A model generated the notes under the pieces. The model had not been told where the DNA came from. It ran no database searches and was given only the letters and a program-made list of their open reading frames with translations. The position numbers and the translations under genes are program-made. From Allomyces macrogynus ATCC 38327 (taxonomy: Eukaryota > Blastocladiomycota > Blastocladiomycetes > Blastocladiales > Blastocladiaceae), in assembly GCA_000151295.1 (NCBI GenBank), contig GG745339.1, positions 281,217 to 345,216 on the forward strand: DNA of 64,000 nt, read 5' to 3'. This document shows, in pieces, positions 55,050-64,000 of the stretch (positions are counted from its first letter, which is position 1; each line of letters starts with the position of its first letter).

Positions 55050-57100
55050 CCAACAGGGTAGTTGGCAATAGGGTGAAGATGTGGTGTAGTTGGTGAGTGC
55101 AGTGTTCAATGTGCCAGCATGCAGCAGCCCACCATGCAAGGGCACAATGGCCAGTGAAATCATGAAACCACTCAAGAAAGACGGTTTTTTCGACATGGTT
55201 GACTGACAGAAGGCTGGGGTCCTGTGTCAGATAAACTGACTTGGTGGTGGAAACCACATCAGTTTGTTCTGGTGCATGCCCCCAGCAGAGACTGTTACTT
55301 CTGATGTGATCATACTTCAGATGTGGACCACAAGGTCACTGTTGCTGGTTAGACCCTTATGAGATGCACACAGGCATGATGATGAGGATCTCTCTCGTCT
55401 CAACCAAAGGCGAAATCGTTGGGAAAGGGAAAGTTGTTTTACATGCTGAGACTAGCATGATTCCAGTGTGCATTGATCTTTTCTCCTCCAGTCACTCCTT
55501 TTTGGCCTGAAGCTGGTGAGTGACCCAACATCTGACACAAATCCATACTTTCTCCTTTTTCACCAGATGAACAGGACGTATCCATGCCCACTTGCATTCA
55601 ACCCAAGGCTCGCCCAAATGAGGAGTCGTACCAGACAAAGGCCAAACGAATTGGAACCCACAATGGCGACGCGTCTGCCAGCTAATGGGCGCCTCAAGGC
55701 AATGCCCGCTCACCATGTGCTGGATTTCAAGGACCATGACATGACCATGAGACACAGGACGGTGCAGCGTGTACATCAGCCCATGAGCGCCATTGGTGTT
55801 GCACTCTCACCATGGCCTGAATTTCAAAGACGATGCCGCGCCAAGCACCGCTTTGATGCGTGAACTGGCCCATGGACATCACTGCACAGCACCTACTCAC
55901 TATGTGCTGGATTTGTGAATGACCATGTACTCACTGCTGCTTTGACACCATCCACCCATGGGCCACAACGGAGCATGCGCACTCACTCTGAAAGCAAGAA
56001 GGAGACTATCCCAATAACCGCGTCAGCACAACCGGGTTGGGAGCCACAGAAGGAGGCAAAGGACTTGTCGTGTTCTTCACATGTTCCCACCAACCTGGGG
56101 CCTCCCCAACTGGTGGTGATCGACCAAGACTCAGGAGTGGACGTGATTTCGATCAGGGCGACAGTGCTGGCCAGCGCGGCGGGAGCCTTCTTTGGCCACC
56201 ACGTCTTCAAGAGCATCATGCGTCATGACTGAACCATGCTGCCAACAATGTCATGCGCCAACGGCTTGCAGGGAATGAGAAAAGCAGCGCGATGTTGCTG
56301 TGCTCGAGGACAGCAAAGATCGCCGTTTTGTTGGGGCTTGTTTTCATCAGGCTGCACATGTATCAACGTTGCGTTTGTTTTGTGCCGTTGGTTGTTGATA
56401 CGTTTTTGAAGAAGAACTGTGTCTCTTACTTGCGACTTGGATCTGGTGACGCTAGCGAGCGAGTCCGTTTGCGTCGCCACGCCCAGAGAGCAAGTTAGTG
56501 ACGAGACACAGAAAAACCGGCAGCTTGAGTGGCAGAAACGGCTGAATGAAGCGAGAAATGGTGCGATGCTAGCTTGCTTCAGGTCGTACAGCTCACCCTC
56601 ATGATCACATGAGAACCGTGCCAAGAACTCTGTCAGGCGGTTTTCCTGGCCGCGAGGAAGACTGTCCACCCTGGAGATTCGAGCCCAGGTCGTCGTTTCG
56701 CAAGTTGGATGTTCGTGCATAAAGTGCAACAGCCTGGAGCTGTCTGGTCGTGCGACGATGCGTTCCCTTGGTTGAATCTGTCAGACTCTCGCCAATACAT
56801 ATCAGCGAGCCTGAGATGAAAATGGAACCTTGTGTCATGAAATCAAAGTCGGAACGGCAGCGTTGAATGGGAGAAGCCGTGAGCGAAAACAAAGGAACAA
56901 GGAAACAAACGATCGCGGCAAATGTGAGCCGTGCCGCAGGTCGGTCAAAAATGTCAGACAGGCATGGAGGGGGAATCGGCCAACACGATCAGGAAAATGA
57001 AAAGAAAACGAGACGAAACGATGACGATGTAAATCGAATGGGGTGACGATGCACGTGCAGCTGTACATGATTGTTGTAGGATCCCAACGCCAAAACAGAC
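55050..57100. other. Transition zone, no recognisable gene
   Basis: CpG frequency rises from about 55370 and is normal by about 56020. Small open frames (for example 55516-55863, 55915-56232, 56223-56729) show no recognisable domain and no splice structure. Confidence 0.4.
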
Positions 57101-57101
57101 G

Positions 57102-57160
<59 letters not shown>
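57102..57160 (+). repeat. Poly(A) run of 59
   Basis: An uninterrupted run of A on the plus strand, 64 bases beyond the stop codon of the NYN gene (minus). It could be a slipped simple repeat, or the poly(A) end of a plus-strand retrocopy; no coding sequence just upstream supports the latter. Confidence 0.95.
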
Positions 57161-57162
<2 letters not shown>

Positions 57163-57223
57163 AACCGAAACGCTCCCCACCGTCGCGCGAGCCGCGCCCC
57201 GCACACACGCGTCTTTGCTGGCT

Positions 57224-59466
57224 TTAGACGACACACACCAAGTTGGCCACGTCGGCATCAAGCACAAACAAGTGCAGCGACCCGCCCGCGTGTGCGCCTT
57301 CGGCCTCAGCCATGGCCGCCGCCGCCGCCGCCTGCTTGGCGAGTTTGCCGTAGACCGACGACAAGCATGCGGCAAACGACGCGACAATCACGGTCCACCC
57401 GCGGCGCAGCGCGCGTGCGACCTGCGCGCCAAACCCGTCGGTAAACTGCGCGACAGCGCCATCGCCTGTGAGCAAGATCAGGATCCCGCGGTCGTAGTCG
57501 AGCATCGAGTCGGCCATTTTCACGTGCAGCAGCTCGTCGACAAACATTTCCTTACCGCGGCCGCCAGTACTCGAGCTGGGGGTCGTGGGCGCGGTCGCGG
57601 CAACGCGCTTGGTGGAAGACGTGGGGCGCGCCATGGGCGCGGTCGACGACGCGCGCTTGGTGCTGGCAGCGAGGCTCGTCGATGAGGACGAGGCCGTGGA
57701 AGTAGACTTGGTGGTGGTAGCACTGCGGTGCTGAGCCGAGGACGGGCCGGACGTCGAGTGGCCGCTCATGCTGTTGTTGCTGTTGCTGTTGCTGTTGCTG
57801 TTGTTGTTGTTAAAGTTGTCGTTGCTGTTGTTCTTCTTGGCCGCGGCCGCGAGCCGGAACGCGTTCAAAATGGCCCTGCAGGTCGAGCGACGGCTGTGCT
57901 GCCGGTTGCGGCGCCGGCACGGCGTTCCGCCCCTTCATCCCGCTGTAATCACTCGCGCGTGTCGACGTATCCGACTCCAAGCCCGACCAGTCGTCAGACG
58001 CGGCGCCCGCCGACGACGACCCCGACGACGACGGCGACCGTGCCGCATTCCCGCGACTCTTGTTGTAAACACGGTCGAGCACGAGCGTCTCGAACGCGAG
58101 CGCCTGCGCGTCGCGCAAATCCTGCACGAGCGGGCGCGACGCGACCAACACCTTTTTCACAATCTGGTAGTAGTGCGCGGGCATCCCGCCGACCCCGCAC
58201 GTGCACTTTGGGATTTGCGCGCGCAATGCCATGACTTCGTCGATCGACCGCGGCATCGCGGCACGGCGCAGCATCGACCGCGTAGACGTCGACGGGGTTG
58301 AACTGGCATTGGCGGGCAGGCACGCGGCAGAGCACGTCGCGTGGTGCACGTGCCCGGCAACGACCGTGTCGAGCATGGCCGTGATCACCTTGGCGAGCCG
58401 CGCGTACGAGAGCCCGAGGGTTGCGCCGGGCGGAACGAGCGCGCGCCGTTGCTGCTTGGGCAACTGGTTGGCGAGGTTCTGCGCGCCGTGCAGGATGTTG
58501 GAGTTATCGACAAAGATGTGCACCGTCTGCGGGTGTGCGGGCGTCCACTTGGTCGGGGTGAACGTCGGGGATGTCGGCGACGCTAGGGCTGCGGGGATGC
58601 CATGCCGCGTCGGCTTGACGTCGGATGCCGATCCGCGGTGGTGCCGCGCTGACGTGGCCGACCGCGGTGTGCGGTGGTGCGCGGCCGACGTCGAGGCCGA
58701 GTCCGAGTGGACGGTGGTTGAGGGAGCAATGTGCAGGGCCGTGGGCCTTGGAAGCCCGCGTGCCTGGGAAGAATGTACAGGAGTGAGCACCGCCCGAGGT
58801 GGCCGCGGTCGACTCGGTCGGGTGAGACCGGAGACGCGCGCGCGGCGCGCGAGGGGGCGTGGCCTTGGTCACTGCCGGGACCGCGGCGGGCACCAGGGCT
58901 GGAACGGGTTTCACGACGGGGCCGGTCGGAACACGGTCGGACGGGATAAGCTTGGGGTGGCGGATGCGAGGGGGAGTAGCAGTTGGGACTGAGACATGAA
59001 CTGGAACTTGAACTGGAGCTGGAGCACGGGCAACCGGAGCGGCAGGCGCGACCGCGGGCTCAACGACATAAAGAATGGCCGGGTCGGGCGGCGGTGTGCA
59101 CGCGAGCCGTGGGACCGGAAGAGCGAGCGCGGCGCGCAGCGCGTCCGTCCGCGGCGTTGCGGACCGCGGAGTCGTGGGCTCTGGTGTCGCGACGCGATTG
59201 CGATCGCACGCGCTACCGACAGGCTGCGGGACCGCAGCGACCACAGGCACGGGAGCCACAGACTTGGCAGTCGCAATCGCGTCGAGCGTGAGCGCGGGCG
59301 ACGCGACGCGGACCTTGCACTTGCGCAGAAAGTCGAGGGCGCGGTCAAGCGACCCGAGCTGCAGCTCGGGCTGCGTGCACTGATGCGGCGGCTGATGCGC
59401 GCCAGCGGGCCCACGGTCGGCGAGCGAGCCTGGAACCGGGTGCGACGTAGCGCTGGCGGCGGTCAT
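57224..59466 (-). CDS. NYN (PIN-like) domain RNase candidate with low-complexity regions; frame breaks
   Basis: The protein starts at ATG 59466 (MTAASATSHPVPGSLADRG), then LGSLDRALDFLRKCKVRVAS and Pro/Ala/Val-rich spacers. The NYN domain begins with VHIFVDNSNILHGAQN, whose first Asp is a metal-binding catalytic residue. It continues through YARLAKVITAMLDTV, then AQALAFETLVLDRV, and further downstream DSMLDYDRGILILLTGDGAV (the DxxGILLTGDG element), RALRRGWTVIVASF and LHLFVLDADVANLVCVV. An Asn/Ser repeat (57765-57840) separates the two halves. The frame shifts near 58760-58810 and near 57850-57870; both neighbours continue sensible protein, so I infer one-base indels. NYN proteins of this type (MARF1/limkain-like) cut RNA. 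Confidence 0.65.
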
Positions 59467-60653
59467 GGTTGGATCGAGTGGGTCAAATGGAGTTGGCGGT
59501 GGTGGTTTCAGATGTGGGGTGGGTGCGGGGCAGGAGGGAGTCGAGTCACGAGATGCGTGCCCGGCAAGCGCGTGTCGCCGTGCGCGCCGTCAACAACAAC
59601 ACTCGGCGTGTGCGCGTCGCAGCACGTCGCATCGAGGGCAGCGTTGATCGGCCGGCGCGAGAATGTAGCGCTGGCGAGCAGGACGCGCGGGCACCTCGAG
59701 ACCCGCTTTGCGCCGCGACTTCGGGGCAGCGATACCGGTAGAGGGCGAGTGGCGTTGGTGCGAGATCGAGGCCGCGTCGCCGTGGATCTGGTTCCTCTTC
59801 CTCGGTTGGTCGAATGATCGCAGGTAGGTCGGATGGTCAATCGGGCGCTTTGGTCGGCGGGTTGGTGGGAGTCGGGCAGACGGCAGGCAAGCGCGTTGAA
59901 CGAGCGAGAGCGTGACCCAGAGAGGCGAATCAGGGGCGCGACGGGAACACGGCGGTCGACGTCAACAGCGAGGGCTGCTTGCGAAGCGACCCGCGAGTCG
60001 ACGAGTGAGCGCGTCCTCGGTGCTTGAGCAGAGACAGGTCCGTTTGCGCAGCGGTGGGTGCGCGGGTGGGAATGCCGCGAGTCGAGTCTTGAGTTCTTGT
60101 CGCGCGACGGGGCGGGAGCGTCGTCGCGGCAGACGAAGTCCTTGTGCAGTTGCCGTGTCGATGGTGGCAGCGGGCATTACATAGCGGCAGCCAACGACGA
60201 TGGGAAAGCGCTTTTCGCGGCCAAAACTCGCGCGAGGGCTTGGTTGGAGCACATCACGTGCGAATCGACGTTGTCCACCGCGTCTCTCTGCCGTCTCTCA
60301 GGTCATGGCATGCACGGGCCTGCACGAGCACCTGCACGAGCGCCTGCATCGTCGGCGCGCATCGTCGCACTCGCTGCTGCTGCTGCTGCGCCGTGATCTA
60401 CCTCAACCACGAAGCCCTGTGACCCGCAAGTCGCTGCATTTCGCTCGCTGCAACGCTTTCGAAACAAACTTGGATCCCGACGCCGCGTCTGACCACGCCG
60501 TGCCCGATAACCCAACCGACTGCCAACCCGGCCGCCCGCTCGCGCTCCGCACTGCAACGGACCCGGACCCAACGCGCGCGCAAATCCACGCACTCTCATC
60601 TCGACTCGACGCTACCACGTCGCCGACGCTCGAACCAACCTCTCGTCACGACC
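59467..60653. other. Divergent promoter region
   Basis: About 1.2 kb between the NYN gene (minus) and V-ATPase subunit e (plus). GC-rich, short open frames only, including a GCTGCT-type repeat near 60375-60390. Confidence 0.4.
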
Positions 60654-61038
60654 ATGTCTGGCGCCGGCATCGTTCTTGGCCTGCTCTTCGCCGTGATTGG
60701 CGTGAGCTTGGTCATCGTCAAGCTGTGGCCCAAGTCGCCCGACCGCAAGTACGTTCCCCCGCCAATGTTGTCGCGTCCGCACTCGACCATCCAAGAAGTG
60801 CTTACGCGTCGAATCCCCCCCGTCCAGTCTCATCGTCACGTCGTTGGTCCTCACGCTGTCCTGCATCTACCTCATGTGCGTTGCCCTCGCGCGATCCGCA
60901 GCCAACAGGTCCACCGCGCCGGCTCCTTCCCTGTCGATTCCCTCATCCGTTGTTCCTTATGTGTCTAGGTGGGCGGTACCATACATGGCACAACTGCATC
61001 CACTCGTCCCACCGAAACGCACCGTGCAGCATCACTAG
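60654..61038 (+). CDS. VMA9: V-type proton ATPase subunit e
   Basis: A tiny hydrophobic subunit of the V0 sector. Three exons (60654-60748, 60828-60875, 60969-61038) sum to 213 nt, 70 aa. Two membrane helices are visible: AGIVLGLLFAVIGVSLVIVK, then after KSPDRN the segment LIVTSLVLTLSCIYLMW and VPYMAQLHPLVPPK. The ending MAQLHPLVPPK corresponds to the conserved 'AQLNPL.GP' stretch of the family. Introns are 79 and 93 nt, with GTACGT and GTGCGT donors; without splicing the frame reads nonsense after SPDRK. No part is missing. The gene is too small to be found as one open frame. Confidence 0.93.
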
Positions 61039-61385
61039 TCACCACTGTGGCTGTTGCTTACGTTGGCCGTGCACGCTCGTGCTTGGATTCTGCCATGCAC
61101 ATGTATTGAGTGGAGAGCAGGAGCCAATGCGTGCTTGGGAGGTGCTTGAGAGAAATGGATTGATTGCCTTGATTATGTTTTTCTCACCGAACCTCTAGAC
61201 AGAGAATTGGGAACAGACCAAATCGCAGCACACCAGGACACCAGTGCACATGAGCGCAAGCAAGGTCGTCAGTTGGTTTTGTTCGCTGTGGCATGCGGCC
61301 AAGAGATCGGTGTGTGGCAAAAATGAAACGCCGCTATCGAGTCAACGTGGTTTGCAGGCTTGATTGGAGTCAAAACAATTGGTAT
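61039..61385. other. Spacer before tRNA-Gln
   Basis: 3' flank of the V-ATPase subunit gene and of the tRNA gene; nothing recognised. Confidence 0.4.
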
Positions 61386-61457
61386 CGGTCCCACTGAGAT
61401 TCGAACTCAGGTTGCTGGATTCAAAGTCCAGAGTGCTAACCACTACACTATGGGACC
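61386..61457 (-). tRNA. tRNA-Gln (anticodon UUG)
   Basis: A complete cloverleaf on the minus strand, 72 nt, no intron. The acceptor arm GGTCCCA pairs with TGGGACC. The D arm contains AGTGGTTAGCACT, the anticodon arm is CTGGA-CTTTGAA-TCCAG with anticodon TTG, and the T arm is TGAGTTCGAATCTCA. A T-run follows on the sense strand only weakly. Confidence 0.97.
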
Positions 61458-61712
61458 ATCTCCTTACGTCATGTAGGAGCCCACTTTGTATATATATACT
61501 ACTGCTACCATTGCTCAAGCGCAACCATCAACTTCCCGAACGCTGAACGGCATCGTCAGCATTTTGTCGTCGTCGTCAATAGCGACTGGGCGCCCGCACA
61601 GGATTGAACCCGCCAACTCGCTGCAACTGCACGCGTCAATCCACGCATCTTTTGGCGCGCTCTCGCAAACGCGACCTCGTTATCGCGCCCCCGCCTCGAC
61701 TTCCCTGACAAG

Positions 61713-62600
61713 ATGGCGCTCAACTGGACCGTGCTCGCGCCCGACGGCGCCAGCCCGCTGCCCTTGCCCGACGAAAAGATCTTCTCGTCCTACGAGCCCG
61801 TGCGGCTCGAGTTCGAGTCTGGCAATGGGTACCCCGGTGCAGGCGGCACGTCGATTCTCGTCAAGCGCGGGAAACTGTTTGTCACGTCGCACCGACTCGT
61901 CTATTGCGCGGCCACGTTCCTGGACGCGGCCGTCAATGCGGCGCGCAGTGTCGAGGGCGCCGCATCGTCGTCGTCGTCAGGTTCCACTGCGCCGGGACCG
62001 CAGGCGTGTTCGTCATTCCAGTCGCTGAGTGTCCCGCTGCGGTCTTTGCACGATACGCGACTGCATGACCCCTGGTTCGGGACCAAGTTTGTGGAGATGG
62101 TCGTAGAGCCGGTACGTATGCGCGGATCCGCGATCGTGGTTGATGCGGTGGAAGCACGACTGACGCGGTCCCGCTCCTCTGCACCACAGGTCCCGAACGG
62201 CGGCCTCCACATCCCGGGCACGGCCAAGTTCTACTTTGACCGTACGTACCGTTCAACCTCTCGCGACGACGCCATGATCGCGCCCCACGCGCGCAACGCG
62301 TACCGATCTTTCGAACCCGACGGCTAACGCCACGTTTCCATTCCAGAGGGCGGCGCGTCGGAAATGTACGCCGTGTTCTCGGCCATCTTGCAGCGCGACC
62401 GGCCGGATGTGGTCTTGACGGCACCGCACCGCGTGCCCGCCGATGAGCCGCTGCCTCTCTACTCGCACCCGCCATCCCTGGGAGCACACGCTGCGCCGCA
62501 ACCGCCTGCACCGGGCGCCGACGAACTGCCGCCGTCCTACACGGCACCGCCCAATGGTGCGTCGGCTCCCGTGAGCGATTCGAAGCGGCCGATCGAGTGA
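61713..62600 (+). CDS. WBP2-like GRAM-domain protein with PPxY motif
   Basis: Two exons (61713-62241, 62347-62600) sum to 783 nt, 260 aa. The protein starts MALNWTVLAPDG (animal WBP2 also begins MALN), then EKIFSSYEPVRLEF, GTSILVKRGKLFVTSHRLVY (GRAM core), LSVPLRSLHDTRLHDPWFGT, KFVEMVVEP and AKFYFDQGGASEMYAVFSAI. The C-terminus is Pro-rich with ELPPSYTAPP, a PPxY motif that binds WW domains such as those of NEDD4-type ligases. In animals the protein is a transcriptional co-activator; in fungi the role is unknown. The 105 nt intron has a GTACGT donor and CCAG acceptor. A Ser run at about 61965-61980 is an insertion in the GRAM domain. Confidence 0.87.
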
Positions 62601-62949
62601 ATGGTGTTGCGTGCGTGCAGGCAGCACCCGCGATGAGTGCGAACCAGAGGATGAACGGCGGTTGCCGTGCTTTGTACATTTTTCTTCCAAGACATGTTGT
62701 TGTTTTGTTTTGGCTGGCCCTGTTTATTTTCCTCACTGGTGCATCGTCACCACGAAGACGGCCAGCGGCGATTCTTGGCGAGATTTCACACGGAGACGGT
62801 TGGTTGCACGTCAATACACATGCTACGTCGTTTGCGCCCATACTTTCCATCGGCCGGTCGTTCTCCACCTCCTCGCATCTCTCCTGTGAGCCGCACGCCC
62901 TTGACGACCAGCGACACGCGTCCCATCCCTGCCGGCCCAAGTCCCCGCA
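62601..62949. other. Spacer upstream of SCP2-domain gene
   Basis: No gene recognised; promoter of the next gene. Confidence 0.4.
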
Positions 62950-63512
62950 ATGGCCCCGACCCGCACCAACTCCGCATCGACGACCGCCTCTGGCAACGCC
63001 GGAGACCTGTCCCTGGCGACGACGCTCTTCACCGAGCTCGACCGGGAACTGCAAGCCAACCCGCGCCTTGTTGGCTCTTTGCGCGCGCTCTTCTGCATTC
63101 GCGTCACGCGCCGCGGCCTGCGCAAGGGCGAGTGGTACCTGCTCTGCCGCGGTCAGACCTCGCCGCCGCTCGTCTCCACGGCAATGCCGTCGGTCGGGCA
63201 CGAACGTAAAGAGAAATTGCCGGTCGTCATGATTGAAATTGATCAGCGCGACTTGTTCAATTTCTTTTCGGGCGGGTTGAACTCGTACAAGGCCATCACG
63301 ACGGGCCGCGTGCGCGTCGCGGGCGATTTGACGGTCGCGATGGCGCTCGAGGACGTGTTTCGAAAGGTACGGGGCGGGGAGCGCTGCTGGAGAGGGAGGG
63401 AGGGACCGTGGGCTCACGCGCGCGCGTTTTGAACGTGTAGGCCGGCGGCGTCGAGAAGACGATGCAGTCGCTGCGCATGTATGAGCAGACGCGCGCGACG
63501 TCCAAGCTGTAG
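62950..63512 (+). CDS. SCP2 sterol/lipid-transfer domain protein
   Basis: Two exons (62950-63366, 63441-63512) sum to 489 nt, 162 aa. It is one SCP2 domain: TTLFTELDRELQANPRLVGS, GLRKGEWYLLCRG, LPVVMIEIDQRDLFNFFSGG, LNSYKAITTGRVRVAGDLTV, AMALEDVFRKAGGVEKTMQS. SCP2 folds bind fatty acids, sterols or acyl-CoA, often in peroxisomes. The C-terminus (RATSKL) ends in SKL, the classical peroxisome-targeting signal type 1, so a peroxisomal matrix location is likely. The 74 nt intron has a GTACGG donor. Confidence 0.9.
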
Positions 63513-63639
63513 ACCCGCGAGCCATACTGTTCCGCGCGCTGGCGAGGTCGAGGGCGCACGACGCACCTTCGTGCCGTTCGAGGCCGCTGCCGATTCTGTC
63601 GTTGATAAAGAGATCCATGTTTTGAATCCAAAGCCGCAC

Positions 63640-63664
63640 GTCCGTCTCAGTCTCAGTCTCAGTC
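63640..63664 (+). repeat. Hexamer repeat (TCTCAG)
   Basis: About four copies of the hexamer, the last one ending in a CAGTCC variant. Confidence 0.8.
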
Positions 63665-63679
63665 CATCTCTGCCCTCCA

Positions 63680-64000
63680 TCACGGCGCGCTCCCCAACCC
63701 AAACTTGGCCAACAGCGCGCGATTCGACGCGTCCAACGCATCCAGCGGCGAACTGCCCGACGACGTGGCTGACGGCACCACCGCGGCCCCCTTGCTACTG
63801 CTCGCGGGCGACGACGAGCTCGGCGACACGACCGACCCGGACCCGGATGCGGACCCGGATGCGGGACTCGTCGCCGTATTACTGCGACGTAACGACGGGA
63901 ACGTGACCGACAGAGACAGTTTCGACCGCCACGTCGGCTATCGCGACGTGGGTGAAGTCGTCGTGACGGGCGGAACCACCGCAGCGGGAGCTGGTGCGCG
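63680..64000 (-). CDS. Possible 3' part of a gene running off the right edge (strand uncertain)
   Basis: The minus strand reads, toward a TGA at 63680-63682, SSGSSPLDALDASNRALLAK then FGLGSAP, which looks like a natural C-terminus of a Ser-rich protein; a stop near 63940 would need to lie in an intron. The plus strand over the same bases is also open and protein-like (PNLANSARFDASNASSGELP, DRDSFDRHVGYRDVGEVVV). The two frames share third positions, so I cannot decide. Confidence 0.3.

Larger units (their letters stand above)
47790..55370. other. CpG-depleted, gene-poor block with decayed genes and tandem repeats
   Basis: CpG is almost absent (for example none in 52021-52140 or 53221-53340), while TpG and CpA are common. 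A normal 60-base line nearby, such as 42541-42600, has about thirteen CpG. GC content also falls visibly. No intact long gene is present; two recognisable coding relics with stops and frameshifts occur (48200-49100 and 51960-54640). The simplest reading is an inserted or repetitive sequence that was cytosine-methylated at CpG and then mutated by deamination. Both edges are gradual and I found no terminal repeats or target-site duplication. Confidence 0.75.

Noticed and set aside
47790..55370. Mitochondrial or plasmid insertion as explanation of the base change
   Set aside because: No mitochondrial genes, rRNA or tRNA were recognised, and the CpG deficit with TpG/CpA excess fits methylation decay better.
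56835..57387. Minus-strand frames with 19-22 consecutive Phe
   Set aside because: They are only the translation of the poly(A)/poly(T) run.
61933..63741. A 602-codon open frame on the minus strand
   Set aside because: It runs antisense across the WBP2-like and SCP2 genes, has no domain and is Arg/Ser/Cys-biased as expected from GC-rich antisense sequence.

Overview
The window is nuclear DNA of a flagellated (zoosporic) fungus. The evidence is dense genes with many 65-125 nt spliceosomal introns, high GC and CpG density, fungal-type genes (split cytochrome P450s, a DUF300/TMEM184 protein, a Mei2-like RNA-binding protein), and two genes normally kept only by organisms with cilia (CFAP96 and ARL13). 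A chytrid or Blastocladiomycota genome (Allomyces-like) is my inference; no marker here fixes the species. Product calls come from reading translated motifs. Exon joins were worked out by hand; where exon lengths sum to whole codons I say so.

Layout. 1-3277: two tandemly duplicated P450 genes on the minus strand. 3.8-7.0 kb: DMT-family transporter, COQ7 and a CMC4-like twin CX9C protein. 7.7-10.1 kb: two-RRM RNA-binding protein with several reading-frame breaks. 10.4-16.2 kb: two low-complexity proteins of unknown function flanking a ZFAND2-type zinc-finger gene. 16.6-20.5 kb: TMEM184/DUF300 membrane protein and a Pro/Gly/Tyr-rich membrane protein interrupted by a 237 nt N gap. 20.9-29.4 kb: eRF1 methyltransferase MTQ2, alanine aminotransferase, CIAO1, TLS1/C9orf78 and HIBCH. 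29.7-37.7 kb: large Munc13-like candidate, SUN-domain protein and queuosine-salvage enzyme. 38.3-46.9 kb: CFAP96, WD40 gene, PH/coiled-coil protein, ARL13 and ribosomal protein uL5.

From about 47.8 to 55.4 kb the DNA changes abruptly: CpG nearly vanishes, GC falls, TpG/CpA dominate, introns disappear and only broken reading frames remain. Within it lie a decayed metallo-beta-lactamase-fold gene, a decayed gene resembling the D5-like primase/SF3 helicase of large DNA viruses and related elements, and several tandem-repeat blocks. I read it as a silenced, mutated insertion.

Normal gene-dense DNA resumes by about 57 kb with a NYN-domain gene, V-ATPase subunit e, tRNA-Gln(UUG), a WBP2-like protein, an SCP2-domain protein and a partial coding region at the right edge. 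The genes are mostly unrelated housekeeping functions (mitochondrial CoQ, valine catabolism, vacuolar acidification, Fe-S assembly, translation) and show no operon-like logic.
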